64,000 nt of DNA. Origin: Histidinibacterium lentulum. GTDB taxonomy: Bacteria; Pseudomonadota; Alphaproteobacteria; Rhodobacterales; Rhodobacteraceae. A program made the position numbers and the translations under genes. Each line of letters begins with the position of its first letter. The stretch's first letter is position 1. The notes below the pieces were generated by a model. It saw only the letters and a list, made by a program, of their open reading frames with translations. It ran no database searches and was not told where the DNA came from. Below are positions 25,555 through 34,143 of the stretch, one piece after another. The stretch is taken from contig NZ_ML119087.1 of NCBI RefSeq assembly GCF_003789055.1, positions 164,734-228,733 of the forward strand. Reading direction: 5' to 3'.

Positions 25555-26559
25555 TCACTCCTCGAGGAGCCCGGCTTCGCGGTAGAAGCGCTCCGCGCCC
25601 GGGTGCAGCGGAATGCCGATCCCGTCGAGCGCCGTCTCGGCGGTGATCTCCGCACCTTTCTGGTGACCCGCGTCGAGCAGGCTGCGGGTGTTGTCGTTCC
25701 AGAGAGCGGCCGTGATGTCGTAGATCAGTTGTTCCGGCTGGTCCGCGCTCGTCACCCACTGGGCGCCGACCGACAGTGTCGTGACATCCTCGTCCACGCC
25801 CTCGTAGGTCCCGGCGGGCACGACGTTCTCGGCGAAGAAGGTGTACTCATCGAGAATCCCCTGCGCCTCGTCGCCCATGATCGGAACGATGGTGATGTCG
25901 TCCTGGCTCGCCAGTTCCGCGATCGCGCCCGCCGGGAAGCCCCCGACGAAGAAGAACGCGTCCATCGCCCCGTCGCGCATCCGCTCCCCGGCCTGATCGG
26001 GCTTGAGGTACTCGGCGTTGATATCGTCCTCGCTGAGCCCGTAGGCCCCGAGGATGATGCGTGCATCCACCAGCGTACCGGAGCCCGGCTCGTCGAGCGA
26101 GACGGTCTTGCCCGCCAGATCGGCCGGGCTCGAGATGCCCGCATCGGCGGAGGCCACGAGGTGGATCGTCTCGGGGTAGAGGCTCGCGATGGCGCGGAGC
26201 TGCTCGACCGGATCACGGTCTTCCCAGATGCCGGTGCCGGTCTGGGCCCATGTCGCCACGTCGGACTGGGCGAAGCCCGACTCGAGCGTGCCGCCGGCGA
26301 TGGCGTTGACATTGGCGACCGACCCGTTGGCGGAAAGGGCCGTGGCGATCAGCCCCGGCACACCGCAGGAACCGCCTTCCTCGCAGGGGCGCGAGCCCGG
26401 CGGATTGGAGATCGCATTCGCGATCAGCCCGCCAATCGGGTAATAGGTCCCGGCGGTCCCGCCGGTGCCGATCCTGAAGAATTGGGGCTCCTGAGCAGAG
26501 GCCATGGTCCCCACCGCGGCTGCGGCGAGAGCGAGCATCGTCGTCTTGATCGGTGACAT
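25555..26559 (-). CDS. TAXI-family TRAP transporter solute-binding protein
   Basis: The 334-residue exported protein has a signal peptide with likely cleavage after A22 and the TAXI signature IGTGGTAGTYYPIGG directly after it. TAXI proteins bind small acidic solutes such as glutamate or dicarboxylates and deliver them to a fused TRAP permease, here the next gene. A Cys pair (RPCEEGGSCG) in an early loop may form a disulfide. ATG 26559 is chosen by the GGAAG upstream and by the signal peptide; longer frames upstream have no homology. The substrate is unknown. Confidence 0.9.
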   Translation of the reverse strand: MSPIKTTMLALAAAAVGTMASAQEPQFFRIGTGGTAGTYYPIGGLIANAISNPPGSRPCEEGGSCGVPGLIATALSANGSVANVNAIAGGTLESGFAQSDVATWAQTGTGIWEDRDPVEQLRAIASLYPETIHLVASADAGISSPADLAGKTVSLDEPGSGTLVDARIILGAYGLSEDDINAEYLKPDQAGERMRDGAMDAFFFVGGFPAGAIAELASQDDITIVPIMGDEAQGILDEYTFFAENVVPAGTYEGVDEDVTTLSVGAQWVTSADQPEQLIYDITAALWNDNTRSLLDAGHQKGAEITAETALDGIGIPLHPGAERFYREAGLLEE

Positions 26560-26662
26560 TTTGGCTTCCTTCCATGGTTCGCTGGTCCAGCGATGGAAGC
26601 CCACTATAGATATGATTTCAATGGCCTTTTCGGGCATGCATGCACCTTTCTGAGGCCGAAAG

Positions 26663-26668
26663 ATTATA
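26663..26668 (-). promoter_or_regulatory. Candidate -10 box upstream of the TAXI-TRAP operon
   Basis: The minus strand reads TATAAT here, a perfect -10 hexamer about 100 bp upstream of the binding-protein ATG, in the most AT-rich part of the 296-bp gap 26560-26855. The -35 region is poor (AACAAT at 17 bp). A short palindrome TGCATGCA lies at 26637-26644 between promoter and gene. The rest of the gap shows nothing. Confidence 0.35.
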
Positions 26669-26855
26669 ACGAGCAAAGCCGCCACATTGTTCCGGATGAC
26701 CTTGCGTGACCCTGCTGCGAGACGTCCTTTCCGTCCTGACGGCCCCGCGGGAGGACAGGCTCCTGCGGCGTCCGCCCGGCGATGGCGAGGCCCGCGCGAG
26801 GGCGGAGGCGCGTCCGCTCCAAGCCCCGGACCGCCCCGGCGCGTTGCACCAGGGA

Positions 26856-27341
26856 TCACTCCGGGGTCGGTTCCCCGCTGTCGCACTCTCCCAGCCACCC
26901 CACCAACGTCTCCCTGGACGGACGGGCCCAAGGGGGTGCGTTCTCGAGGACCGGTTCGAGATCCGCCATGAACTCGTCGAACACCTCGACACTCGCGTCG
27001 TAGACCACGCATCCGTAGTCCGCGCGGGTCCCCCCGGGGTTCTCCTCCCGCCACTCGCGGAAATCCTGCTCCTCGTAGACGGCGACCGCCGCCACGCCGG
27101 CCACGGGAATCGCCACGACGAACCTCCGCAGACGGGCCTTGGCCTTGGCCCGCATCACCGCCTGGGAGACGGCCTGCCGCTGGGCAACGGCGGCCGCGGC
27201 CAGTTGGGCGGTGGCGGCGCCGAGTTGGTAGGTCAGCGTCGCCACCCACACTCCGGCTGCCACAGTGGTCGTGGCCAGCACGACCGTCAGCCAGCCGAGA
27301 AAGACGGTGCCGCTAACGGCGCCAATGATGACCTTGAGCAT
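26856..27341 (-). CDS. Hypothetical membrane protein
   Basis: This 161-residue protein is not recognised. It has a hydrophobic N-terminal helix (about residues 3-35), an Ala/Gln/Arg-rich amphipathic stretch, a second hydrophobic segment (about 73-90) and a polar, acidic C-terminal part of some 70 residues with two Cys. The ATG follows GGGGAGAAGGGA, a strong ribosome-binding site, which supports it as a real gene. It lies alone between the TRAP genes and tRNA-Gln on the same strand. Confidence 0.6.
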   Translation of the reverse strand: MLKVIIGAVSGTVFLGWLTVVLATTTVAAGVWVATLTYQLGAATAQLAAAAVAQRQAVSQAVMRAKAKARLRRFVVAIPVAGVAAVAVYEEQDFREWREENPGGTRADYGCVVYDASVEVFDEFMADLEPVLENAPPWARPSRETLVGWLGECDSGEPTPE

Positions 27342-27531
27342 TCCCTTCTCCCCTCCCGGACAGGCCCTTCCCGCGCGACGCGCGGGATCATCCTAACCGG
27401 AATCGACGATCCGCATACGGGTCTGGCCGGTCCCATGCCTCTCCGGATGCAGCGCGGCTGCGGGAGCGCTTACCGCGGCACACCGTTCGAACGCGTCAGG
27501 AGCCGCTGACAGGAAACAGTCTCGGGGGGGC

Positions 27532-27606
27532 TGGCTGGGGTGGTAGGATTCGAACCTACGGTACACGGTACCAAAAACCGCTGCCTTACCGCTTGGCTAC
27601 ACCCCA
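27532..27606 (-). tRNA. tRNA-Gln (anticodon UUG)
   Basis: The minus strand folds as a complete tRNA: 5' TGGGGTG pairs with CACCCCA, the anticodon loop TTTTGGT reads TTG, the T loop is GGTTCGAATCC, and CCA is encoded (27532-27534). It closely resembles bacterial tRNA-Gln. It lies 51 bp downstream of the mscS-type gene. Confidence 0.95.
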
Positions 27607-27657
27607 GCAATGGGCGCTCAGATAGCGTCCAGTCGGTCGGGGTGCAAGCCCCGTTGC

Positions 27658-29001
27658 CTACTCCTTGGGGGCATCCCTTCGTAGCAGGTCCTCGTTGGCC
27701 CGATCCTCGCGTTCTGCGTCGACCAGCGCGTCGAGATCTTCAGAGGTGCGCTCCGCCACCTCGGACAGCACGGCCGCGTCCGGTGGCGGAAGCGGTGCCG
27801 GCGCGGCTTCGTCTCTGCGCCGTGTCCCCTCCGTGACAGGGGAAACCGCACCGCCGGCGAGGTCGATCGTGTAGGTCGTGTTCGGCATCTCGATGCCCGC
27901 GGCACTCCAGGCGTGCTTGACCTGCCGCAGCGCCTCTCCCCGCGCCAGGAGGAGCGACGTCTGGCGCTGGTCCACCCAGCCCGTCACCACCACCTCGACC
28001 CCGCTGTCGGTGATGTCGCCCAGCCAGACCGAGGGAGCCGGGGTCTCGAGCGTGAACGGAAGGGCGGCCACGGTCGCCTGCGCCAGCCTCTTGACCTCGG
28101 CGAGGTCCGACTCGGCAGCGACCGGGATGGTGAAGCTGAACCGGGTCTCGGGATTCGTTGTGAAGTTGACGATCCGGCTCTTGAAGACCGTGGCGTTGGG
28201 AATGCGGATGTGGTTGCCGTCGAAGCTCAGCAGGATGGTGGCACGGCTGGTCAGGCGGATCACCTTGCCCTGGTCGCCGTTGATCTCCACCACGTCATTG
28301 GGCGCGAAAGGCTGGCGGATGGACAGCAGCACCGAGGCGATGAAGTTCTCCACCGTGTCCCGCACGGCGAAGCCCACTGCCAGGCCCACGATCCCCGCCG
28401 CACCGAGGATGGTCGACAGCAAGGCCGTGGCGTTCATGATGTCGAGCGCCAGCACGATGCCCGCCAGGATGAACGCGACCCGGACGAGCATCCGGTAGAC
28501 ATCGGCGATGAAGGCGTTCGGGGCGATCCGGTCCCACGGGTTGCGCCTGCGCGCGAAAAGATAGCCGATCCATATGGTCATCCCCATCGCCCCCGCCGCG
28601 ATCAGCACCAGCGGCAGCGAGATGAGGGCCTGCATCCCCCGGTTCCGGAACCTCTCGAGCACCGGGTCGAGCCGCCGTCTCAGATCCGAGGTCTCCGTGA
28701 CGTCGTTCCGGATCGCGACCACGCCCTCGACTCGGGCGGCAAGGGCGTCAAGCGCCGTGATCTCGGCCAGCGAGGTCGTGGTGCCGCGGAAGGTGACGAT
28801 ACCGTCCGCCACGGTGACCGTGACATCCTCGTAGCCGCCCAGTTCGCCCAGGATCTCGCGGATGCGCACGGCGATGTCGGCATCCGTGGCGGCATCGCTC
28901 CGTGCCGCGATGGGCCCGTTCGGGCCCAACTCCTGCGCCGAGACGGTCAGCGTCGCGGCAAGGACCGCAAGGCAGAGAAGCAGGAGGCGGATCAAGGACA
29001 T
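27658..29001 (-). CDS. BON-domain mechanosensitive ion channel (MscS family)
   Basis: The 447-residue protein has a signal-like N-terminal helix (about 1-22), a BON domain (about 30-105), two to three transmembrane helices, and an MscS core. The pore helix and beta domain are marked by GIVGLAVGFAVRDTVENF and QPFAPNDVVEINGDQGKV. It should release solutes on osmotic downshock. The acidic C-terminal tail after about residue 390 is probably unstructured. The start at 29001 fits the signal peptide, but no clear ribosome-binding site precedes it, so the N-terminus is uncertain. Confidence 0.85.
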   Translation of the reverse strand: MSLIRLLLLCLAVLAATLTVSAQELGPNGPIAARSDAATDADIAVRIREILGELGGYEDVTVTVADGIVTFRGTTTSLAEITALDALAARVEGVVAIRNDVTETSDLRRRLDPVLERFRNRGMQALISLPLVLIAAGAMGMTIWIGYLFARRRNPWDRIAPNAFIADVYRMLVRVAFILAGIVLALDIMNATALLSTILGAAGIVGLAVGFAVRDTVENFIASVLLSIRQPFAPNDVVEINGDQGKVIRLTSRATILLSFDGNHIRIPNATVFKSRIVNFTTNPETRFSFTIPVAAESDLAEVKRLAQATVAALPFTLETPAPSVWLGDITDSGVEVVVTGWVDQRQTSLLLARGEALRQVKHAWSAAGIEMPNTTYTIDLAGGAVSPVTEGTRRRDEAAPAPLPPPDAAVLSEVAERTSEDLDALVDAEREDRANEDLLRRDAPKE

Positions 29002-29077
29002 GGTGCGCAACGCGGAGATGAAAACCGGCCACCTGACCCTAGGACCGGGCCGCCCCTCCGGAAAGCGCCAAAATACC

Positions 29078-29914
29078 TCACGGCCTGAGGGGACGTTCCT
29101 TGGCCAGCCGGTCGAAGGCCGCAAGATCCGACAGCAGCGCCGGCATCGCGTCGAGCGGGATCATGTTGGGCCCGTCCGAGGGGGCGTTGTCCGGGTCCTC
29201 GTGGGTCTCGATGAACACCGCGGCGATGCCAAGCGACACGGCGGCGCGCGCCAGCACCGGCGCGAATTCCCGCTGCCCGCCCGAGGCGCCGCCCAGCCCG
29301 CCGGGCTGCTGCACCGCGTGCGTCGCGTCCATCACGACCGGATAGCCCGTGCGCGCCAACTGCGGGATCGACCGCATGTCGGTGACGAGCGTGTTGTACC
29401 CGAAGGACACGCCCCGCTCCGTCAGAAGGATGCGCTCGTTGCCGGTGGAGGCAACCTTCTCCGCAACCGGACCCATGTCCCAGGGCGCGAGGAACTGACC
29501 CTTCTTGATGTTGACCGCGGCCCCCGTCCTGCCCGCGGCCAGCAGCAGGTCGGTCTGGCGGCAGAGGAACGCGGGGATCTGCAGGATGTCGACGCCCGCC
29601 TCGGCCGCGGCGGCGCAGTGTTCGGGCGCGTGCACATCGGTAAGCACCGGGCAGCCGATCTCCTGCCGGACCTTGCCGAGGATTGCGAGCCCCTCGTCGA
29701 GTCCCGGCCCACGGCGGCCGCCGAGGGAGGTGCGGTTTGCCTTGTCGTAACTGGCCTTGAAGACATAGCCGAGGCCCGCCGCCTCGCAGGCCCGCGCCAT
29801 GCTCCGCGCGATCGTCAGCGCATGGTCGAGGGTCTCGAGCTGGCAGGGTCCGGCGATGACCGCGAGGGGCCGGTCGTTCGACAGGGTCAGCGATCCGAGG
29901 GTGACGTCCTTCAT
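29078..29914 (-). CDS. kdsA: 3-deoxy-8-phosphooctulonate (Kdo-8-P) synthase
   Basis: The 278-residue enzyme matches KdsA in length and sequence (VIAGPCQLE, YVFKASYDKANRTS, PAFLCRQTDLL, MDATHAVQQPGG). It condenses arabinose 5-phosphate with phosphoenolpyruvate to Kdo-8-phosphate in the cytoplasm, for lipid A core and for Kdo-linked capsules. The ATG at 29914 gives the family N-terminus; an upstream ATG at 29956 adds 14 unsupported residues. It lies downstream of kpsE/kpsT on the same strand, 108 bp away, which ties it to capsule export. Confidence 0.95.
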   Translation of the reverse strand: MKDVTLGSLTLSNDRPLAVIAGPCQLETLDHALTIARSMARACEAAGLGYVFKASYDKANRTSLGGRRGPGLDEGLAILGKVRQEIGCPVLTDVHAPEHCAAAAEAGVDILQIPAFLCRQTDLLLAAGRTGAAVNIKKGQFLAPWDMGPVAEKVASTGNERILLTERGVSFGYNTLVTDMRSIPQLARTGYPVVMDATHAVQQPGGLGGASGGQREFAPVLARAAVSLGIAAVFIETHEDPDNAPSDGPNMIPLDAMPALLSDLAAFDRLAKERPLRP

Positions 29915-30022
29915 CGGGCAGGGCTCCGGTCCGGTTTCCCGGCGGGCATCGCCCATCGCGGCTGGCTTGGCAAGCTGTCGGCCGTGCCGCGGCGCCCCGA
30001 CCGGCGGGGCACCAGTGCCAGC

Positions 30023-31723
30023 TCAGGTGGAGACCTGCTCGCGCAGGATCGAGGCGGTGAGCGAGACCATCAGATAGATGCCGGCGAAGATGAGGAACGC
30101 GAGCACCGTATTCTCGAAGGCCCGCGGATAGGTCGGCTCGTCAGGGGCGACGGGCGCCACCGACAGCGACAGGTACCGGACCTGCCGGTTCGCCTCGATC
30201 TGCGCCGTCTCCATCGCCTGAAGCGCCTGCTGTACCAGCACGTTCTGGAAGACGTAGTTTTCCTCGGCCAGCCTGAGCTGCGTGTTCTTCTGGGCCTGAC
30301 TGACACCCGAGGAGTTGTTCACGGCCTCGTTCTGGATCGCCGCGATCTGGTCCCCGATGATGCGGATCTGGGTCTGCAGCGCATCGACCTGCGCCTCGTT
30401 CGGTCGTCGCACGGCAAGCCGCGTCTGAAGCTCGACCTCCAGTTCCTGCTGCTGCGTCTGCAACGCGGCGATCCGGGCGGTTCGCGCGGCCGTCTCGCCC
30501 GCGGGGTCGATGGTCTCGAGATCCTCCTGCAGGCGCAGGAGTTCTGCGAGGGCGGCCTGCCGGCGCTCCTCGGCGTTCCGGTAGCTCTCGCGCGCGCCTG
30601 CCATCTGGTCCTCGCGCAGGCGCTGGGTCAGCTGGTCCACCTGTTCCTCGGCATAGCTGACGAGCGCCTCGGAGAATCGCTGCGAGGTCTCCGGATCGGC
30701 CGCTGCGACCTCCATCCGCAACAGGCCCTCGGTCGGGTCGTAACCGACCTTCACCCGGTCCTGGTAGATCGCATAGGCCTCTTCGTTCGATCCGTCGGGC
30801 GGCAGGGCCTGCAGCGGGTCGATCTCGGGCTGCGAGAAATGCGCCTTGAAGCCCTCCTCCTCGTCGAGCCGCAGCATCGCCTCGCGCGAGGTGAGATAGG
30901 ACTGAACGGCGATGGAATCCTGCTGGGTCGCCATCGAGGTGCCCTGGAACAGGTTCCCGAATCCGCCGCCGCCCTGGCCCTCGGCCTGCTGGATCACGAA
31001 CTCGCTCTTCGTGGCATACATCGGCGTCGCCACGACATAGAAATAGTACCCCGCGATCAGCGTCGGCAGGCCCACGAAGATCGCGAGCCGCGTCAGCATC
31101 AGGAACAGCGCCCAGCGCCGCCGCCGCACGAGATCTCGCTGAATGCGCGATACCTCGGCCATGCCCGCTTCGAGCCGCGAGCCGACCTCGGTCGACGGCA
31201 CCTGCGCCGTCCGGGCGGCGACCGGCAACGACCGCCCGCCTCGTCCCTGGGGCGTTACCTGCGGCAGATGGGCGATCCCGCCGCCGCCGCCCCCGGACCG
31301 CCCGCCACCGGCCTCGGTCATGGGGCCGGGTCCGTCCGGCGCCCCGTCGGGCACGACCAGTTCCAGCACGGTCGAGCGCTGGAACGGGTCGACGCCCATG
31401 GCCCGCAACTGGCGCACCGCGTCGAAATCCGAGGTGACGGCAAGCCCCTGCTTCTGCGCCACACGTCGGGCCATGCGCAATTGCCGGCCGGTCAGGCCCT
31501 CGCGCCGGATCGCATCGATCTCGGTTTCCGCCGCGACCTGGCCCGGAGAATCGACGCGGCCCTCGTAGCTCGGCACGTCGTCATCGGTCCGCGCGACCGC
31601 ATTTCCGGACTGCGTCATGAGGGGGACCGCGGCTTCGGACCGCGGCACGTCCCCGCCGCCGTATTCGGACGAGGCCAGGCTGCGGCGGATGCGATATTTC
31701 CGGGCTTTAGGCTTCGTAGTCAT
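30023..31723 (-). CDS. kpsE: Capsule polysaccharide export inner-membrane protein, KpsE type
   Basis: The 566-residue protein has the KpsE/Wzz layout: a transmembrane helix (about 204-230), a periplasmic domain with a long coiled coil (about 390-510), and a C-terminal transmembrane helix near the end. It should link the KpsMT ABC transporter to the outer-membrane channel. It differs from enterobacterial KpsE by about 200 extra N-terminal cytoplasmic residues, polar and Gly-rich around 138-150. The ATG at 31723 overlaps the end of kpsT by 17 nt, so the two are coupled. No kpsM or capsule glycosyltransferase is in the window. Confidence 0.8.
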   Translation of the reverse strand: MTTKPKARKYRIRRSLASSEYGGGDVPRSEAAVPLMTQSGNAVARTDDDVPSYEGRVDSPGQVAAETEIDAIRREGLTGRQLRMARRVAQKQGLAVTSDFDAVRQLRAMGVDPFQRSTVLELVVPDGAPDGPGPMTEAGGGRSGGGGGGIAHLPQVTPQGRGGRSLPVAARTAQVPSTEVGSRLEAGMAEVSRIQRDLVRRRRWALFLMLTRLAIFVGLPTLIAGYYFYVVATPMYATKSEFVIQQAEGQGGGGFGNLFQGTSMATQQDSIAVQSYLTSREAMLRLDEEEGFKAHFSQPEIDPLQALPPDGSNEEAYAIYQDRVKVGYDPTEGLLRMEVAAADPETSQRFSEALVSYAEEQVDQLTQRLREDQMAGARESYRNAEERRQAALAELLRLQEDLETIDPAGETAARTARIAALQTQQQELEVELQTRLAVRRPNEAQVDALQTQIRIIGDQIAAIQNEAVNNSSGVSQAQKNTQLRLAEENYVFQNVLVQQALQAMETAQIEANRQVRYLSLSVAPVAPDEPTYPRAFENTVLAFLIFAGIYLMVSLTASILREQVST

Positions 31724-32360
31724 AGAGCTCTTTGGCCTCTTCCAGCGAATCGAACATCTGCAGCTGACCGTTGCGCAGAACCGCTGCCTGCCGGGCGAAC
31801 CGTTCCAGCACCTCGGCCTGGTGGCTGACGATGATGATCGTGGCATTCTCCAGCCGCTCGCGGAGGATCGCGCCGGCCTTGCGGTTGAACTCGGCATCCG
31901 TCGTCTGCGGCATGCCTTCGTCGATCAGGTAGATGTCGAAATCCAGCGCCAGCATCAGCGCGAAGGAAAAGCGCGCGCGCATCCCCGCGCTGTAGGTCCC
32001 GACGGGCATCTCGAAGTATTCGCCAAGGCCGGCCATCCAGCGGCAGAACGCCTCGACGTAGTCGGGGTCCAGTCCGTAAAGCCTTGCGATGAAGCGGGAA
32101 TTCTCGATCGCCGTATGTTTGGAGACGACCCCGCCCATGAACCCGAGCGGAAAGGAGACGCGGCAGGCGCGGGTGATCGTGCCCTCGTCGGGCTTCTCCA
32201 GCCCCGCCATCATGTTGATCAGCGTGGTCTTGCCGGTCCCGTTCGGTGCGAGAATGCCCAGCGAGTTGCCGATATCGACGCGAAAGCTCGCGCGGTCGAG
32301 GATCACCTTGCGCTGCTTTCCGGTCCAGAAGGACTTGCTGACGTTGTCGAAGGCTAGCAT
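31707..32360 (-). CDS. kpsT: Capsule polysaccharide export ATP-binding protein, KpsT type
   Basis: The 217-residue ATPase has a Walker A at residues 35-46 (GILAPNGTGKTT), the divergent signature YSAGMRARFSFAL characteristic of KpsT/polysaccharide exporters, and a Walker B DIYLIDEGM. It powers export of capsular polysaccharide across the inner membrane with a KpsM permease, which is not encoded nearby. The ATG at 32360 is preceded by GGAG and gives the usual KpsT length. A start at 32459 would add 33 unsupported residues. Confidence 0.85.
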   Translation of the reverse strand: MLAFDNVSKSFWTGKQRKVILDRASFRVDIGNSLGILAPNGTGKTTLINMMAGLEKPDEGTITRACRVSFPLGFMGGVVSKHTAIENSRFIARLYGLDPDYVEAFCRWMAGLGEYFEMPVGTYSAGMRARFSFALMLALDFDIYLIDEGMPQTTDAEFNRKAGAILRERLENATIIIVSHQAEVLERFARQAAVLRNGQLQMFDSLEEAKELYDYEA

Positions 32361-32484
32361 CGGCTCCGGCTGCTCTCCCGCCCGTCTCGGACCACTCGCA
32401 CGGCGCGCAGGATTGCACGCCTCCCGAGCGTTGCGGTTAGATGGCGAATTAGCCAGCATTATGTCGGAGGACGGGCAGGGTCTT

Positions 32485-32516
32485 CAACAAAAGAGGAGAG
32501 TTACCCTCTTTTGTTG
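32485..32516. terminator. Perfect inverted repeat, likely bidirectional terminator
   Basis: CAACAAAAGAGG (32485-32496) and CCTCTTTTGTTG (32505-32516) form a 12-bp perfect stem with an 8-nt loop. The AGAGG/CCTCT base of the stem is followed by a T-rich tract on either strand. It lies between pyrD and kpsT on the minus strand and probably ends pyrD transcription. Confidence 0.7.
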
Positions 32517-32592
32517 TGCCCGACGCTGCGGACCTTGGCCGGACCATGGCGGCGCGGCCCCGGCCGAATTTCCCTGCGTCAGGCGCGTCGTG

Positions 32593-33645
32593 TCAGAGCC
32601 AGGGCCCCCGGTCGGTGCCGATCGCATCCGCCAGCGTCGCGAATCCGTCCCGCGCCAGCAGCCGGTCGAGGCCCCGCGCGATCTCGGTAACGAGGCCGAT
32701 CCCGCCGTAGACGAGGGCTGTGTAGAGCTGCAGCGCCGAGGCGCCCGCGCGGATCTTCGCGTAGGCCTGCTCGGCCGAGGAAATGCCGCCCACGCCCACG
32801 AGGGGAAGGTCCGTCACCGTGGACAGATGGGCCAGCGACCGCGTCGCCATCTCGAACAGCGGCTGGCCCGACAGGCCGCCGCTCTCGCCCCGGTTCGGAC
32901 TTCTCAGCCCTTCCCGGGACAGCGTCGTGTTGGTGGCGATGATCCCGGCGAGACCGTGCCGCTCGGCGACCTCGGCGACCTCGGCAAGTTCGTCCCGGCC
33001 TAGTTCCGGCGCGATCTTCAAGAGGATCGGCAGGGGCCGGGCCAGCTCCGCATTGGCGGCCATCACCCGTTCCAGAATGGCCGAAAGCGCCGCCCGCCCC
33101 TGCAGATCGCGCAGCTTCTCGGTGTTGGGCGAGGAGACGTTGACCGTAGCGAAATCCGCGTGGGGCCCGCAATGGCGCAGCACCGCGACGAAGTCGCCCG
33201 CGCGGTCCGTGCTGTCCTTGTTCGAGCCCAGGTTGATCCCCGTTCGCCCCCGCGGATGCCCGGCAAGTCTCCGGCCGATCGCCTCCATGCCCTCGTTGTT
33301 GAAGCCGAAGCGGTTGATGACGGCCCGGTCCTCGGTCAGCCGGAACAGCCGGGGCCGCGGATTGCCCGCCTGCGGGCGCGGCGTGATGCCGCCCACCTCG
33401 ATGAAGCCGAAGCCCGCGCGCCCATGGATCGCTTCCAGGGCCGCGGCGTTCTTGTCGAACCCCGCCGCCATGCCCACCGGATTGGGCAGGTCCATCCCGA
33501 AGAGGCGCGATGCCAGCCGCGCAGAGGTGAAGGGCCGACGCCGCGGCACCAACCCTGCGTTCAGTGCCTTCAAGGCCAGCCCGTGCGCGCGTTCCGCCTC
33601 CAGCCGGCGCAGCACCGCGAGACCGGCGCGCTCCATGGCGCTCAC
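32593..33645 (-). CDS. pyrD: Dihydroorotate dehydrogenase (quinone), class 2
   Basis: The 350-residue flavoenzyme oxidises dihydroorotate to orotate with quinone in pyrimidine synthesis, at the inner membrane. It has an N-terminal helical quinone-binding region, FMN-site motifs [13 protein letters not shown] and [10 protein letters not shown], and the class 2 catalytic Ser in [17 protein letters not shown] 33645 is chosen because it overlaps the DUF952 stop by 4 nt and aligns with the family N-terminus. ATG 33636 is the alternative. Confidence 0.95.
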   Translation of the reverse strand: MSAMERAGLAVLRRLEAERAHGLALKALNAGLVPRRRPFTSARLASRLFGMDLPNPVGMAAGFDKNAAALEAIHGRAGFGFIEVGGITPRPQAGNPRPRLFRLTEDRAVINRFGFNNEGMEAIGRRLAGHPRGRTGINLGSNKDSTDRAGDFVAVLRHCGPHADFATVNVSSPNTEKLRDLQGRAALSAILERVMAANAELARPLPILLKIAPELGRDELAEVAEVAERHGLAGIIATNTTLSREGLRSPNRGESGGLSGQPLFEMATRSLAHLSTVTDLPLVGVGGISSAEQAYAKIRAGASALQLYTALVYGGIGLVTEIARGLDRLLARDGFATLADAIGTDRGPWL

Positions 33646-33977
33646 CGCATGTCCTCGGGAAAGATGTGCCCCGAGGCTTCCAGCGGCAGCGGCCACGCCC
33701 AGAGCACGTCCGACAGCAGCAGCGGGCGGTAGAGATGCGGAAAGAGGGCGCCGCCCCGCGACGGCTCCCACCTCAGCCCGTCGAGACCGTCGGCCTCCAC
33801 CGCGATCAGCCAGAGCCCCTCGATCCCGGCGAAATGCCTTGCCGCCGTCTCGGGCGCCTGTTCGGCCGTGGAGAAGTGGATATAGCCGTCGGCGAGGTCG
33901 ACGGGGGCCCCCGCGGTGGTCCCGTCGGCCTGCAGGGCCTGCCATTCGGGCGTGCGGAAAATCTTGTAGATCAGCAT
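33642..33977 (-). CDS. DUF952 domain protein
   Basis: The 111-residue protein begins [15 protein letters not shown] and contains [22 protein letters not shown], both typical of DUF952. The function of the family is unknown. ATG 33977 fits the family start; a GTG at 34004 would add nine residues. It overlaps pyrD by 4 nt and is translated with it, as often seen in alphaproteobacteria. Confidence 0.85.
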   Translation of the reverse strand: MLIYKIFRTPEWQALQADGTTAGAPVDLADGYIHFSTAEQAPETAARHFAGIEGLWLIAVEADGLDGLRWEPSRGGALFPHLYRPLLLSDVLWAWPLPLEASGHIFPEDMR

Positions 33978-34079
33978 GTCCGCCAGATGACGCCGCAGGG
34001 GCACGGGGTCAAGCCGCCCGAAAACCGGGCCGTCATACGGGCGTCACCCCACGTCGCCACCTTGCCCGCGCCAAGGGCT

Positions 34080-34108
34080 TTGACAGCCCGGCAGGCGCCC
34101 CGCACATT
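34080..34108 (+). promoter_or_regulatory. Candidate sigma-70 promoter of the 5'-nucleotidase gene
   Basis: A perfect -35 TTGACA at 34080-34085 is followed after 17 bp by CACATT (34103-34108), a weak -10. The ATG is 35 bp downstream with AGGGGAGA before it. Confidence 0.4.
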
Positions 34109-34143
34109 GGGGCATCCCACCGGGACCAACAGGGGAGAAATCC

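Noticed and set aside
28862..31828. 988-codon plus-strand frame across mscS, kdsA and kpsE
   Set aside because: Shadow of three minus-strand genes with definite families; Arg/Gly/Leu-rich and without homology.
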